From Penicillium oxalicum (taxonomy: Eukaryota; Ascomycota; Eurotiomycetes; Eurotiales; Aspergillaceae): a stretch of 64,000 bases of DNA. A program made the position numbers and the translations under genes. The notes under the pieces are model-generated. The model was not told where the DNA came from, ran no database searches, and saw only the letters and a program-made list of their open reading frames with translations. This document shows positions 1-12,421 of the stretch, in pieces. Location: the NCBI RefSeq assembly GCF_001723175.1, contig NC_064650.1:3472001-3536000 (forward strand). The letters are read 5' to 3'. How positions within the stretch are numbered: position 1 is the first letter of the stretch; each line of letters opens with the position of its first letter.

Positions 1-1389
1 TACTTACCCTTGACAGTAAATTGCCTCGTGCAGAATGGCATAGATGATGTTTTTGTCCATCCCTCCATTGCCATCAATCAATGCCAGAGTGGGCACTGTG
101 AATTCCCCGAACATCTCAAGATCATTCCACGCCCGAAGGACAATGTCTAAATCGGATCGAATGTTTCAGTCCAATCTTTCCCACTGGTAGCTGACACTCT
201 TTGAACAAATTCTCTTACCGTGCAGGGAATCAAGACCACCTATCGTGAGTTAGACTATGTCGTTTTATGGGATTGTGGGGTAGTTCTCACTGTGGAAGCC
301 CAACATGATGCCCAGCTGTTGGAAACGCGCAGGGGTCAACCACCCCGAGGGTAGAGCGACCCGGTTGGCTTCGAGATATTGCATGATTTTTCGAACACGC
401 TCAGCATCTTCTGGGAACTTGGCGTAATACGCCTCATTTCGTTCCAAGACCTTTTCTGTGTCGATGTAAGTCCATTGAGCTTCTCTATTTCAAAGAAGGC
501 TATCTTTCTTCCACTGGCTTGATCTTGACTCACGGAAAGTACGTTTGTACACCGGCTCCGGGCTATCAACTAGAGGTGGCAGACCACCGCAGATGAAAGC
601 TTCCCTCAGACCTTCCGGGCTAACATCGTTCTCGACCGGGAGAGCTCTTTAGTATGACACCCCCACAAAATTGTTGAACTCGACCGATAGAAAGGGACCA
701 AAGCGTAACTCACAATTTGGACAAGTAGGTTGCCGCACAGAAGCCCCCAAAGCTTTGACCGATGATGCTCCAGACACGTTGATCCTCGGGATACTCCAAT
801 GTCAACAGGTTTCGAATCGCCTCACAGTCACGTACAATGTTATCGGCGCGGAACTTTTTCAGATACTCCGCTTGCTTAATTGCATCACCCTGGCGAGCCA
901 GAGTACCCGCGGTCAGGGTGGAACTGAGGCCAGTGCCTCGCTGGTCCAGAAACAGAACCTACTCCAAAAGTCAATCAACGAGGACATCGGATTTGCCAAA
1001 AATCCTTTCGGTTTTTTTTTTCGCTCTTGCGCACCTGGTAGCCCTTGCTCAAGGCTGGCTCGACAAATCCGTAATTCTGCGGGGCACCACATCCAAAGCC
1101 TGGCCCGCCCTGGAGATACACAAGCCATGGCAACTTGGAGTCCTCCTTGGTCGATTCAATGGGCTTGTTCCAGCGCGTGACACTTCGAGCAAACAATCTC
1201 AATGTGCCATCATTGGGCTTGCTATAATCCAAGGGCACATCGAAGAACAGCTCGGCCACACGGAGCTTTCCTGGTGGTGGGTTAGTGGATTACAATTGGC
1301 ATTGGCCCCGTCCCCGGTGGTTGAGTGGTAGTCTTGGTGCGCAAACCTGGAACATTGTGGAATCGCTGCTCAATCAATTTTGCAGCCAT
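1..1389 (-). CDS. Prolyl aminopeptidase (alpha/beta hydrolase), 3' end beyond window
   Basis: Proline iminopeptidase of the S33 alpha/beta-hydrolase family, which removes N-terminal proline from peptides. Seven exons close in phase: 1347-1389, 1035-1270, 714-958, 534-619, 291-455, 219-239 and 8-146. A GTAAGTA donor at 1-7 shows that the gene continues to the left. Visible motifs are LQGGPGFG (oxyanion region), FLDQRGTG, the nucleophile elbow GQSFGGF with the catalytic serine, and NDLEMFGEF near the left end. The last part of the cap/lid and the catalytic His are probably outside the window. The ATG at 1389 is chosen because splicing it to 1270 gives FHNVPGKLRVAELFFDVP, the usual start of the family. 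Exon 6 is only 21 bp. The gene is divergent from the decarboxylase at 1960. The assignment is strong; substrate range is not readable. Confidence 0.88.
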
Positions 1390-1959
1390 GGTTTGATCTT
1401 TCGTGACTGGCGGTCTTTCGGAGAGTGTCGTTCCAGGTCCAGCAAGCGTGAGGACCGAAGAGGAGGAACTACAAGTGGATCGACTGCGGAGAAGGGAGCT
1501 AATCGTTTCACTCGTCAGTTCGCAGCTCAGACTCAGGAGTGCAGACGGGTCCAATAGTAAGCGGTTAAGCACCCCGAAAAACTACCCAAGTGATCACTCA
1601 GATCTACAGTATGAAGCCCATTCCCCTTCGGTTGCCAGGGGTCTTGCAGACCTGACCACTGTCACCATTTGTCCTCAGAATCAACACACGAATCCGCACC
1701 CCACACACACGGAGGCGTGACCTGTCAAGCCGGGAATGAGGCTCAGACGTGGTGTTCCATTTGATGGCAAAAGGACGAGGAGCTAACACAACACCACCAT
1801 GCTTAGCCCCGTCAGCGTCTCATAAGAGCAGGTTCATCCGAGGCTTACGTCCCCAGTCAACTTTGGCAAATCCCGACCGGCGTCTGTTTGAACCCCTCCA
1901 AAGTCTATTTAGATGCGCCTGTGTAGGCAACTTTGGACTGGAAAACGAGAAAGACAGCG
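1390..1959. promoter_or_regulatory. Divergent promoter, 570 bp
   Basis: Spacer between the start codons of the prolyl aminopeptidase (minus) and the PLP decarboxylase (plus). No recognisable regulatory box was seen, and no ORF here looks coding. Confidence 0.5.
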
Positions 1960-3441
1960 ATGCATGATCAAGTCCTCCAGAGTCTGTGGAAGGTGGCCCA
2001 GGGGAAATGGGACACCGGCGTCCTTCCCAGTGCTGAGAATCTCGCTCGAGCACGCGCCTCCCTTCCGTCCACACTTCCAGAGAAAGGAGTCGGCTTGGAT
2101 GCCGTTCAGCAGCATATTCTGAATGACATTGTACCCGCATTCAACGGGGGCAGTATTAGTCCCAATTACTATGGCTTCATCACTGGTGGAGTCACCCCCG
2201 CCGCGCTCTTTGCCGACAACGTGGTGTCTGCCTACGACCAAAATGTCCAAGTCCACTTGACCAACCATTCCATTGTGACTGATGTCGAGTTCAACGCTCT
2301 GGGTCTCCTCGCGGACCTCTTTGAATTAGATCGCTCGCAATGGCACAACGGCACCTTTACCACGGGTGCCACTGCGAGCAATATCCTCGGCCTGGCCTGC
2401 GGACGAGAGTATGTTCTGCGTCAAGCCGCCGACCAGAAAGGACTGCAAGTAAAAAGCGTGGGAGAGTCCGGTCTATTTGAAGTTCTTCATGCGCTAGGTC
2501 TCTCTGGAATACAGGTACTCTCCACATTGCCTCATTCGTCCCTGGTCAAAGCAGCTGGCATCCTCGGTATCGGTCGTGCCAATGTGCGCAATATCGCACA
2601 GTCGGAAAATCCGCTCAAGTTCGACCTCGAGCAGCTTGAACGGGAACTTGCACGCACCGACAAGGTCAGCATTGTCGCCATCTCTTCCGGGGAAGTCAAC
2701 ACCGGTCGCTTTGCAACCACGGCGGAAGACCTGTTGCAAATTCGCCAACTGTGTGATAAGTATGGGGCGTGGCTTCATGCAGACGGCGCATTTGGCATCT
2801 TTGGTCGCATTTTAAAGGATGGTCCAGAATTTGCAACTGTTAAGCGTGGCAGTCAGGGACTTGAATTGATGGATTCGATCACGGGAGATGGCCACAAGCT
2901 TCTCAATGTGCCCTATGACTGCGGATTCTTCTTCTGTCGTCACCCCGACCTGGCCGTCAACGTCTTCCAAAATGCCAACGCAGCCTATCTCGCCGCAGGC
3001 CCCTCAGACGGACCGGCCATTCCATCTCCGTTGAACATTGGAATCGAGAACTCTCGTCGTTTCCGGGCCTTGCCTGTCTATGCGTCCTTACTCTTCTATG
3101 GGAAAAACGGATACCGAAGCATGCTGGAGCGTCAGATCGCACTCGCACGAGGGATCTACGACTGGATTTTCGATCACCCTGAATATGTGGCCTTGCCGCG
3201 AACGTCATCCAAAGCAGATCTTCTGGATCAGACGTTTATGAGTGTCTTATTTCGCGCCAAGGATGATACCCTAAACAGTCAACTTTCACAGAAGATCAAC
3301 GCAACGTCGAGAATGTTTGTTTCGGGCACTAGCTGGGATGGGGCTCCCGCCACTCGGGTCGCCATTTCAAATTGGAGGGTGGACGTGGAAAGAGATCTGC
3401 AGTTGGTAACTGAAGTATTAGACGAAGTCGTGCGTTCATAG
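1960..3441 (+). CDS. Group II pyridoxal-phosphate-dependent amino-acid decarboxylase
   Basis: Intronless gene of 493 codons from the ATG at 1960. The same frame is open a little further up but without a better ATG. It belongs to the group II PLP decarboxylases (aromatic amino acid, glutamate, diaminobutyrate types), which remove the carboxyl group of an amino acid. The PLP lysine is in SITGDGHKLLNVPYDCG (about residue 313 from this start) and the PLP-binding aspartate in LHADGAFG (about 275). TTGATASN is the phosphate-binding region and SPNYYGFITGG the N-terminal substrate-side motif. Length fits the family. HADGAFG replaces the common HVDAA-type motif, and the substrate cannot be told from sequence; aromatic or tyrosine-type substrates are only a guess. 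Confidence 0.85.
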   Translation: MHDQVLQSLWKVAQGKWDTGVLPSAENLARARASLPSTLPEKGVGLDAVQQHILNDIVPAFNGGSISPNYYGFITGGVTPAALFADNVVSAYDQNVQVHLTNHSIVTDVEFNALGLLADLFELDRSQWHNGTFTTGATASNILGLACGREYVLRQAADQKGLQVKSVGESGLFEVLHALGLSGIQVLSTLPHSSLVKAAGILGIGRANVRNIAQSENPLKFDLEQLERELARTDKVSIVAISSGEVNTGRFATTAEDLLQIRQLCDKYGAWLHADGAFGIFGRILKDGPEFATVKRGSQGLELMDSITGDGHKLLNVPYDCGFFFCRHPDLAVNVFQNANAAYLAAGPSDGPAIPSPLNIGIENSRRFRALPVYASLLFYGKNGYRSMLERQIALARGIYDWIFDHPEYVALPRTSSKADLLDQTFMSVLFRAKDDTLNSQLSQKINATSRMFVSGTSWDGAPATRVAISNWRVDVERDLQLVTEVLDEVVRS

Positions 3442-3690
3442 CGCTTTTAATGTGACGAAAGAGGCATGATGAAATCAACTGAGACTTATACGCTCGCAAT
3501 TACCTTTTTGTGCAGGGAAAATCAGTGGTATAGCCTTTTGCGCGATGCCCTTGGAACTTTATAACCGCTGATAACCCCAATCTGTTTTCAGCAGTGGGGT
3601 CCAAGCTGTACAACCTTCTGCCGGGTGATACTAAGAAACTCGTCTCAAAAAGCCAAGGCCAGAGTAAAAAAGAAAGGCAAAAGAATTCTT

Positions 3691-5908
3691 TCAACGGCGT
3701 CGACCGGCGCCTCCAGCGTTCTCAACCCGGTCTTGCATGCTGACAACCTCTCCAATACCGGCAGCCTCCTGTTCGTCTTCAAGCGCCATGACTTCCTCAC
3801 GACTATCCCACCATTTCTCTTCGGCCATGTCAAATGCCAGCTTCCGGATCTCCTTGACCGATTTATTTTCAGCCTGTCCCTTCCATCTGAGAGCCTCAAG
3901 TAGAATGTTCTGCCACTCTTCAGAGGATCGACTGAAGAACTCGCGTAGGCTCTCGAAGGGCCGAGGCTGCGGGCGGGTATCCGCAGGTTGATCTGCCTCC
4001 TGCTCCTCCTCGACTTCAAGCTGCTCCATGCCTTGAGTGACAGATGGGACGGTGAGCTCAGTGGGGGCTGGCGAGGATGGATCCAGAGACATTGCGTCTC
4101 CAGCCTCGTCTTCCACTTCATCGTCTTCCTCTTCCTCTTCATCCTCATCCATTTCCTCGTCACTGTCTTCCTCGTTCAATAGGTTCCAGTTTGCGGGTTC
4201 GACATAGAACAATTCTTTCACGCCGTCCAGCTTTACGAGATCGATCGAGTACATGTCATTGAAGGTAAATTCTCGGTCACCCTTCTCGAATGTTCCGCCG
4301 TAGATGAAGAGTGTATCATCCTGCACAGTCAGCTGAGCATTGAAACGTCTGTGCGGCATCTCAAACCGCACAATGGCAGGCTTCGAGGGCTCGACCGGTT
4401 CTTCCTCCGCCTTTGCCGTACCCGACTGCATGAAATCGTCGTCTTCATCGTCATCTGAGCCGCGCAGTCCTTGCTTGGCTTCGAGAGCCTTGAGATTTTG
4501 CAGAAGATCCTCCTCATCAGCCCGAGCACGATTGCGCGACTTGTGTGCTTGATTGGGCTGCTGTTTCTTGCCACCTGCACGAGGACGACGGAGAGACAGT
4601 GGGAAGAATCGGTTTCGATCTGTGGTCCAGGCAAAAAGTGTGTCGAAGAATTCACTGTCCATGCCTTCCTCTGTCAGCTCCACATCATGGACACCTCCAA
4701 ACATGATGCCCCGACCCTTGTGGTAAGCCATTGTGGTGCCGACTCGAGGTGGGTTGGGCGTGTTTGCAGGCTTTTTTCGGCGCTCCCAGCGAACAGCTGG
4801 ACCGTTCGAAGCCGCGGCTGATTCTGACTCTGGAGGCGTGATTCTCAAGAACCACGTATCTTGATGAACCATGGGTTTCAGTGCCATTTTCTGCGGGCCC
4901 CCTTTACCTTGCTTTCCTCCTGTATTGGTCGCGGCTTTCACGCGTGAGTATCCTCCGTAGATGACCGCGCCAGTCTCGTGGGGCAGGAATGAAAAGGATG
5001 AGCGAGGGTCGGGCTTCTGGGAGGCCGTTGTCAATGCAGGATTGAACCATGTGTACTTGTTGCAGTCGTAAATCCACAAATCCTGGAGGTACTTGGTCTG
5101 CTGGGATGTGTCTTGGAATCCTCCAAAGAGAATGATATAATTCTGATGGAAATCAGTGATTCGATCCTTAGGCCACATTTTTGAGACATCGAGGTACCAG
5201 GAGAGAGTACACGACTAGTCTCTGGCTGCTTACATACCTTGAAGTAGGTCATCCGATGGCCACTTCTGGCTGGGGGTCCCTTGCCCTTGGTTTCAAGACG
5301 AGTCCATTCTCGAGTGGCCGGATCCAGATGCCAGAAGTCATTGTAATGATAGAATGTACCCTGTTTGGGCGATGAGAACTCGCCTGCGTCTTGTCAGATG
5401 TCTCTTCTCGGAATATTTCTTTTCCAAATGAATAGGCCCAGAAAGCAAAGCTAGGGATCTGACCTCCAAACAAATACACGCCTCCCGAGTTACCACCGCG
5501 GCACCACGCATGTCCACTGCGAGGGAGCGGGCTGTTGGGACTCGTCACCTCTTTCCACTCGCCTCGATCAATTTGATACACAAAAAGATTGTTAAAGAAC
5601 GACGCGTGAGTTCCGTCAAAGTACTCGCCGCCGAACAAAAGGATCTCATTGCGATTGGAGGGCGATGCCAGAATGGTTGCGGAACTCCTCGGTGATGGAG
5701 GACCGGATGGCACCTCGGTCACCTTCAGAAACTTGGCTTGCTCTTCAGCATATTGTGCGAGGATGGCATCCAAGTCAGCGTCCTCGGCATCACTATCCAC
5801 GTCCTTGCCCTTGGCTTTGGACTTTTTCTCTTTTTGGGCAGTCTTCTTGGACTGCTTGGCAGCTACTCGCTCCTTGTGCTCGGCGGATTTCTTGTTCTTC
5901 TTCGCCAT
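3691..5908 (-). CDS. kel3: Kelch-repeat protein, Kel3/KLHDC4 type
   Basis: Three exons, 5464-5908, 5238-5383 and 3691-5142, joined by 80-bp and 95-bp introns, give 680 aa. The N-terminus (residues 1-60) is lysine-rich (MAKKNKKSAEHKERVAAKQS) and acidic. Kelch blades follow from about residue 75 with repeated LLFGGE, VYLFGG, YIILFGGF, AVIYGGY, IMFGGV and LFIYGGT strands, each with nearby RSGH- or RSS-type turns. The region after the propeller has long Asp/Glu runs. This order matches yeast Kel3 and animal KLHDC4, whose molecular role is poorly known. The gene is divergent from the RecQ helicase across 477 bp and convergent with the decarboxylase. Family assignment is good; function is not inferred. 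Confidence 0.85.
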
Positions 5909-6263
5909 GATAATTTATCTCTGGTCGGGAGACTTCGCCTTCTTTATTTTTTCCGTTTTTGAAGCTCTACAGCGAATACTTTTTGGCCGCAACGCGGGGC
6001 TGGAAAAAGCTTTTCCCCACACCCGTTCTTATCGCAGTCACTGAGGCCGCCCGTCAATTTAGATCTTAGCTTGGCTCAAAGGCCATAAGTCTGCAAGTTC
6101 AAGGTAGAATTGGATATTGAGAGACATCCAGGACGTTCAGAAAGTTCAAATTATGTTTTCCACAACCGATACTTGCATTTTATTAGTACCTTTTACGAGC
6201 AGACTGAGGTGAAGATTGTAGACGAGGGCAACGCTTGGGCTGCTTATCGGGGCCACTGACCGC

Positions 6264-6271
6264 TCACGTGA
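6264..6271. promoter_or_regulatory. TCACGTGA palindrome (RecQ/kelch promoter)
   Basis: Perfect octamer, 115 bp before the RecQ ATG. It matches E-box/CDEI-type sites bound by bHLH factors such as Cbf1. Confidence 0.6.
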
Positions 6272-6276
6272 AAAAA

Positions 6277-6282
6277 ACGCGT
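6277..6282. promoter_or_regulatory. ACGCGT (MCB-type) box
   Basis: Single ACGCGT just downstream of the TCACGTGA, upstream of a replication-associated helicase. Confidence 0.5.
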
Positions 6283-6385
6283 CAACTGGTCGCGCCGGCG
6301 CGAGGCCTCGACGATTCGGATTATTGGGCCTTCCAGATATCGACCAACAGACCCCAAGAAGGGCCATGAGCGACCGCACACCCCC

Positions 6386-9300
6386 ATGACGAAAAACAAC
6401 TTGGCTGTGCATCTTAAATGGCTTCTAAAACAAGGCCCATCATTGTATCCGACGTTGTCCCCCAGTATCCCAACTGAACCCGGCAGTCGCGTGTCCCATC
6501 AACCGTCTCCACCCGCCGATGAAACTCAGTTGCTCGACCAACTTGTCGAAGATCTAGATGACTTGGAAGATGAGAGTATGGCAAGACTTATGCTGGCGCC
6601 CTCCTCCGGGAGCAAACCAAAATTGCTCAGTCGAGGTGATACCCGCTTGCCCAGCTCTCCCACGGTCTCCAAGAAGCCTCCTTCGTCGAGCACCGTGATT
6701 CCAGGTGTGTTCGCCAACCCGAATGCGACCCATGCCATGATATGCGTGGGCTGACCGTTTACAAGCAGAATCGTTTCTCGAGCCACCCTCCTCGTGCACC
6801 AAGAATATGCGTCCTAAGGCCACACCAAGTCGATCAGACCGCAGAATTGCTACGTCCCCGTTCGATGGAATCGAGTCCATCGACCTCACAGGCGATCCCG
6901 AGCGATTCCTACCCCCGGATGCGAAGCTTGATTTAGCGGGCCAGCGACGTTTATGGAACGAGGATACCGCGTTGCGGGGAGCAGTCAGCGAGAAACGGGG
7001 CCGGAAAAGAAAAAGCGATGAATACGACACAGACCTACTTTCACCTGCGAAGCTCGCAGCAAAGGCCGCGTCACCCTCGCAGAAGTCTGGTTCGAAACTG
7101 TCACGAGATGTGATCTCTGAGATCCCAAGTAGAGGCACAAGAACGGGCGGTTCGGACGGGCTGAAAAATACCAGAGCTCACTCTCCGGGGTTACCACAGA
7201 AAACCCGCGGACGCGAAATCGCCGATTCAGACGAAGAAGACCAATTTGACGAGAGCTGGCTTCACAACGACGAGATGATCATCGATTCGAATACGGGCCT
7301 ATACCCTAAACCCCCCAGTGAGTCCTGCAGAAGATGCAAAGGAGGCCTTGGGAGCAGTTGCAGTTGGATCATCTCGTCCGGGGATGCCCGGTCTCGAGCA
7401 GCCTCCAAATCTCCATGCACTCAAGCGAGACCCGCCGAGACCTACGCCGCCATCTGCAGGCCCCACGGTCATGAGCTCTCAGCCCAAAGACGAGACCATA
7501 CTCAAATTCATGGATCTTTCGAATGGCGTCTTCAAGAATGCCATCGCCAAATTACAGCAGACCTTGCAGAAGAATGCGGAAGTGGTTTACGAAGAGGCGA
7601 TGGCCGGGCGACCGGCGCCGGAATTGGTCGCGGCGAACAAAGGGCTTGTGTCGCAAATTGAAGCGCTTCAGAGTTTACAGGGCTTGAAAAAATCGTACAG
7701 TGATTCTTTGTCTCGCAAGCAGCGTCTCAAGCAGGACTTGATGCGTGTTATTTCTCAAGGCCAAGATCCGACCAGCCTACCAGAACTTTCGCAGAGCCGG
7801 GCTGTCGAAGCAGAAATAGAAATCGCAGAGTCGAGCATACGGAAGCTTCTTCTCGACACGAAAATTCTCGACTTTGCTGCTGGGTCTGAACATAGATCAG
7901 AAAATTCATCAACATCTGTATCATCGTCGCTAGACCAATCGAACGGGCCTACATCGAGGGAGCTAAGTACGGTTGTTCAAGCTCCTTACATCCCTGCCGT
8001 GAGAGCCCAGGAGGTTCAGAACACCTCGTCCTCTTTTGACTCGCGCGTTGAATCTCGAAATGCAGAGTCTCTAGTCTCAAGGAATATGGCGTCTCCCCTC
8101 GTGGACTTTGATGATTTTGATTGGAGCGATAGCGACGAAGAAATGCTGGAGGTAGCTGGGAGCTTCGACCATCAGGCACAGCCGCCTGCAAAGGAGTCTC
8201 TCCAAAATCGAAAGGTTCTCGCCGAAACGTCTGGGAATGTGGCCCGCATGTCCATGCCTCCGCCGAAGAAATCGCCTGCGCGCAATAACTTCTGGTCCAA
8301 CCATCCATGGTCACAAGAAGTTAAATTCGTCCTCAAAGACAGATTTCACTTACGTGGCTTTCGTCCTAATCAACTCGAAGCCATTGACGCGACTCTTGGT
8401 GGGAAGGACGTGTTTGTGCTCATGCCAACTGGAGGCGGAAAATCCCTTTGCTATCAGCTGCCTTCTATCGTCACCGGTGGCCGCACCCACGGTGTAACCA
8501 TTGTCATATCTCCACTTTTGAGTTTGATGCAAGATCAGGTCGACCATCTCCGGAAGCTCAACATCAAGGCTTACTTGATAAACGGTGAATCCGACAAAGC
8601 GGAGCGGTCAAGGATTCTCAGTCAATTGTCCAGCGGCGATGTTGAGGATCTGGAGCTCTTGTACATCACTCCCGAGATGATTAACAAAAATCAGTCCCTG
8701 GTCAGATCATTGGAAAATCTTCACCGTCGACAGAAGCTCGCACGTCTAGTGATTGACGAGGCACATTGCGTCAGTCAGTGGGGGCATGATTTCCGTCCAG
8801 ATTACAAGGAACTAGGAGAAGTGCGGGCCAAACTCCCCGGAGTTCCCGTAATGGCGTTGACTGCAACTGCAACCGAGAACGTCAAGGTTGACGTGATTCA
8901 TAACCTGAAAATGACGGGCTGTGAGGTGTTCCTGCAGTCATTCAACAGACCGAACCTGACCTACGAAGTGCGGCCGAAAGGGAAAAACGATGAAGTGCTT
9001 GCCAGCATCGCCGAAACCATCACAGGCTCCTACAAGAACCAGTGCGGAATCGTCTATTGTCTATCCCGAAAGATGTGCGAAAAGGTGGCGGAAGACCTTC
9101 GCAAGAAATACAAACTTCGGGCAGCTCATTATCACGCTGGTATGAAGTCCGAGGCTAAGACGGATGTCCAGAACAAATGGCAGCAAGGCAAATACCACAT
9201 CATCGTGGCAACTATTGCTTTCGGAATGGGAATCGATAAGCCGGACGTACGCTTTGTCATGCACCATAGTATTCCGAAGAGCTTGGAGGGATACTACCAG

Positions 9301-11027
9301 GAGACTGGCCGTGCTGGTCGCGATGGCAAACGTTCGGGCTGTTATCTTTATTACGGATACAAGGATGCTGCCACACTCAAGCGCATGATTGATGAGGGAG
9401 ACGGCAGCTATGAGCAAAAGGCGCGACAAAAACATATGCTACGAAACGTGGTTCAGTTCTGTGAGAATCGCAGTGACTGTAGGCGAGTACAAGTCCTCGC
9501 CTACTTCAACGAGTACTTCAGGCGCGAGGATTGTGCAAACACCTGCGATAACTGCAAGTCAGACTCGACTTTTGAGCTTCATGACTTCTCTCAGCACGCC
9601 GCTTGGATTATCAATATTGTTCGGTGGTTTCAAAATCAGCCTGGCTCGAGAGGCGAAAGAGGCGAGAAGGTGACTGTGCTCTACTGTGTAGACGTCCTTC
9701 GCGGAGACCTGAAAAGAGCCAAATCTCCCGCACACAAAAGTATACCATGGTACGGCAAGGGCTCCGACTTGGACCGTGGTGAAGCAGAACGACTCTTCTA
9801 TCGTCTACTGGGCGAGGATGCTTTGGCTGAGGACAATGTGATCAATGGAAGCGATTTCGCGGTTCAATATCTCAAGCTCGGTCGCCGTGCGATTGAATTC
9901 GAAACTGGACAGAGTAAATTGAAGCTTCAAGTCCTCGTGTCGCCCAAGAAGAAAAGCAAAGGAGTCACCCGGCAGAAGCAGACTTCCAAGTCGGGCACGC
10001 AAGTTTACCCTCAGTCCACTATGGTGTCGTCTCCAATCCAGTCTGCCAATGACCGCCGCCAAGCCAAATCCCAGCAACAGCGCCGACGGCATGTTGACCT
10101 TGACTCAACAGACGATGAGAGTGATGGCTTCGAACCTCTTCGAGTTGCAGGTAGGCCTCGAAATGAGAGTGGCCATGAGGTGGGTCCCCCAATTATGGCG
10201 GACCAAAAGCTTGAACGGCTCGATCATCTGCATCGTGCTGTTGTGGAAGACTTTGAGGTGTCGGCTAAGAGATATTTACAAGAGGTGAGCCTGATTTCTC
10301 GTGACAAAAATGGGTCGCATCACGCTGACTGTCTTGCACTGTAGATTGTTGTTGAGAAAGGTCTTCGATCACAGCCGTTCCCTGATCAAATTCTGCGTGA
10401 TATGGCCATCACATTTCCCCAGAGTGAGTCCATCCCTGTCCCTTGAGTCGCAATTACGGTGTGCTGACATGAACAGATATCTCGGAGCTTTCTGCTATCA
10501 GCGGCATTGACCCCGACAAGGTCAAACGATATGGCCGTCAAATCCTCAAGTTGATCGACAACGCCCGGCGCCGCTATCATGAGCTCAAGGATGAGGCGGA
10601 AGTTAACGGCATTGTTCCGGACCCTAATCACCACAACGTTATCAACCTCAGCAGCAGTGACGAATACAGCGATGACGATCTATTTGTTGACCAAGACTCC
10701 AACCTTGACCTCGACTACCCTGTAGATGGTCCGCCGGAGAATATCACCAGCCGCTACTTCCCTCCTGCCCCCTCACCAGGTCCCGACCTAGGTGACGATT
10801 ATGGCCATGCTTCGGCGGCCCCACGTTCGAAGGGTGGCAAGCGTCCATACACAAAACGACCGCGACGACGCAATGGCAGCTCTTCGGGGACTTGGAAAGC
10901 AAAGGGAGCCCGTTCCAAGGCCAAATCGGGCGGAGATCGCGCTGCGAGCGGCAGGTCCTCCACTTCCAACCGAAAAGCCCCCAGCACCAGGGCCCCCAAA
11001 TCCACCATTGGGATGATGCCCATCTAA
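6386..11027 (+). CDS. sgs1: RecQ-family DNA helicase, BLM/Sgs1 orthologue
   Basis: Five exons, 6386-6704, 6769-7317, 7364-10284, 10345-10423 and 10477-11027, give 1472 aa, close to yeast Sgs1. The 3'-5' helicase works with Top3-Rmi1 to dissolve recombination intermediates in the nucleus. An acidic disordered N-terminus is followed by the helicase core: RGFRPNQLEAI (motif 0), MPTGGGKSLCYQLP (Walker A, about residue 643), IDEAHCVSQWGHDFRPDY (DEAH, about 753) and QETGRAGRDG (motif VI). A Zn-binding CANTCDNC comes next, then an RQC region, an HRDC domain (about 1236-1330) and a basic tail. Intron 2 (7318-7363, 46 bp) is short and has no clear branch site, so that junction is less certain; the others are canonical. 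In Aspergillus nidulans the family member is MusN. Confidence 0.93.
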
Positions 11028-11309
11028 ACTCAGCGTCTATCGATAATCTTGCACGTTATGTCCCATTTTTCCCTTGGCGTTTTCTGCTTCTGGTTGTTGC
11101 ATCAAGCATCTACAAGGCGTTTCCTTTCCTCCTACAACATGGGACAGTTGAGACATGTCAGGCTGTCATGGTTGGATATTTGTCTATTTTCAAGTGAATG
11201 CCAGAGTACGATGAAAATATTACGACGGTTCTGGGTCTCTTGTGCCTAACAAGACGTGAACACGAAGACAGTGCGATGTTTTCTTAGGATAACCGATTAT
11301 CGAAACCCG

Positions 11310-12421
11310 TTAATCTGAATCACCAAGCGATCGCCCAAAATCAATCAGTCGTAGGCGTCGTGCGTCACGCGGGTGAAATTGGGCCACTTTGGCACGCACT
11401 AGAAATCGTGACGCTGCAGAGTCTCGATGTAAATCAATGTATGATGGGCCAGCTTCGAGTAGTGCATCGAGCAGCTCATGAGCCTCTGCCGCTGCGGATT
11501 CTCGTCTGTTTGCGGGGGCAGAAGTACTTGGATCTCGATTCACAAATTGATCAATTCGCTGCTGATTGCTATCGGCTTGTTCGGCCGGTTCTTTTGGTTT
11601 TCTTGGCTTTCCATGAGCCGTGTATCCCGCTCTCAATGTTACGTCCGACACCTCCAGAGCGTCGCCGACATTGGGACCGCCGATGTCTTCCGCTGCGAGC
11701 ATCGATGCTAGTGAGTCGTCAATGAATCTGTCAATTGATTTCTTGAGATCTTGAGCTGCTTGATCTAGGTGTTGGTTCTTGGCCTTCTGCTCTCGTAGAA
11801 CCTCGCGAGCAGCCTGAGCCGGTGTCTGCTTGTGCTTGTAGCTATTCGCATTGCGAATTCTCTGGATACGTTCTCGAAGCCCAGTCGCTATTTCACGAGA
11901 ATCACGCAGGTTGGCGTCTTCGAGGCGCATGCGTTCACGATCTTCTGATACCTTGTCGGCGGTAATCTGAAGAGATGTTTTGCCTTCTTTGATCAGGTAC
12001 GACGTTTCTTCCACGGCAATCAGGGCTGGCAAGACAGAATCGGATTTTGGTAAATCATCTTCGCCGAGAACAAGAGAATCATATGCCTTCTTGGCGCGTC
12101 TAGCCTGAGCGACGCGTGTCCAAGGATCGTCGACCTTGCCTGACAGGCTGAAGGCACCACGACTTTCTCGAAGCTTGTTGGAAATGTTAGCATGAGTAAT
12201 CTATTTTCCTCCACGCCTTTCACGTGCGGACGAACCTTGTTAAGTTCTTCTTCCTGTCGTTGGATCTGTTGTTGTAATTGCTGCAGGGTTCCATCTAGCC
12301 GTCGTGCATAAGCATGAAGGGCCGTTGCCCCCAATGGTTCTGCCAAGGCCTCTGATTCTGCTGCCTGGCGGTTCTGGATGAACTTCTGGATTCTTTGAAT
12401 AGACTCATCCGATACACTCAT
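11310..12421 (-). CDS. Coiled-coil protein, unrecognised
   Basis: Two exons (12236-12421 and 11310-12173, intron 62 bp) give 349 aa. I do not recognise the family with confidence. The N-terminus has a helical QKFIQNRQAAESEALAEPLG segment, then a glutamine-rich coiled coil (LQQLQQQIQRQEEELNKLRE, about residues 44-65) and a second long charged helical stretch at about 120-200 (EDRERMRLEDANLRDSREIA onward). A polar linker and a short C-terminal helical part follow (AHELLDALLEAGPSYIDLHR). The layout resembles small fungal kinetochore or scaffold subunits such as the CENP-K/Sim4 class, but this is only a guess from shape. It shares a promoter with the KH-domain gene; TCACGTGA at 12533-12540 lies 112 bp before its ATG. 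Confidence 0.75.

Larger units (their letters stand above)
5909..6385. promoter_or_regulatory. Divergent promoter of kelch gene and RecQ helicase
   Basis: Contains the palindrome TCACGTGA at 6264-6271 and, six bases on, an ACGCGT box at 6277-6282. ACGCGT is the MBF (MCB) site of G1/S genes in yeasts, which suits a RecQ helicase. The TCACGTGA ends 115 bp before the helicase ATG. Assignment of these boxes to factors is inference. Confidence 0.55.
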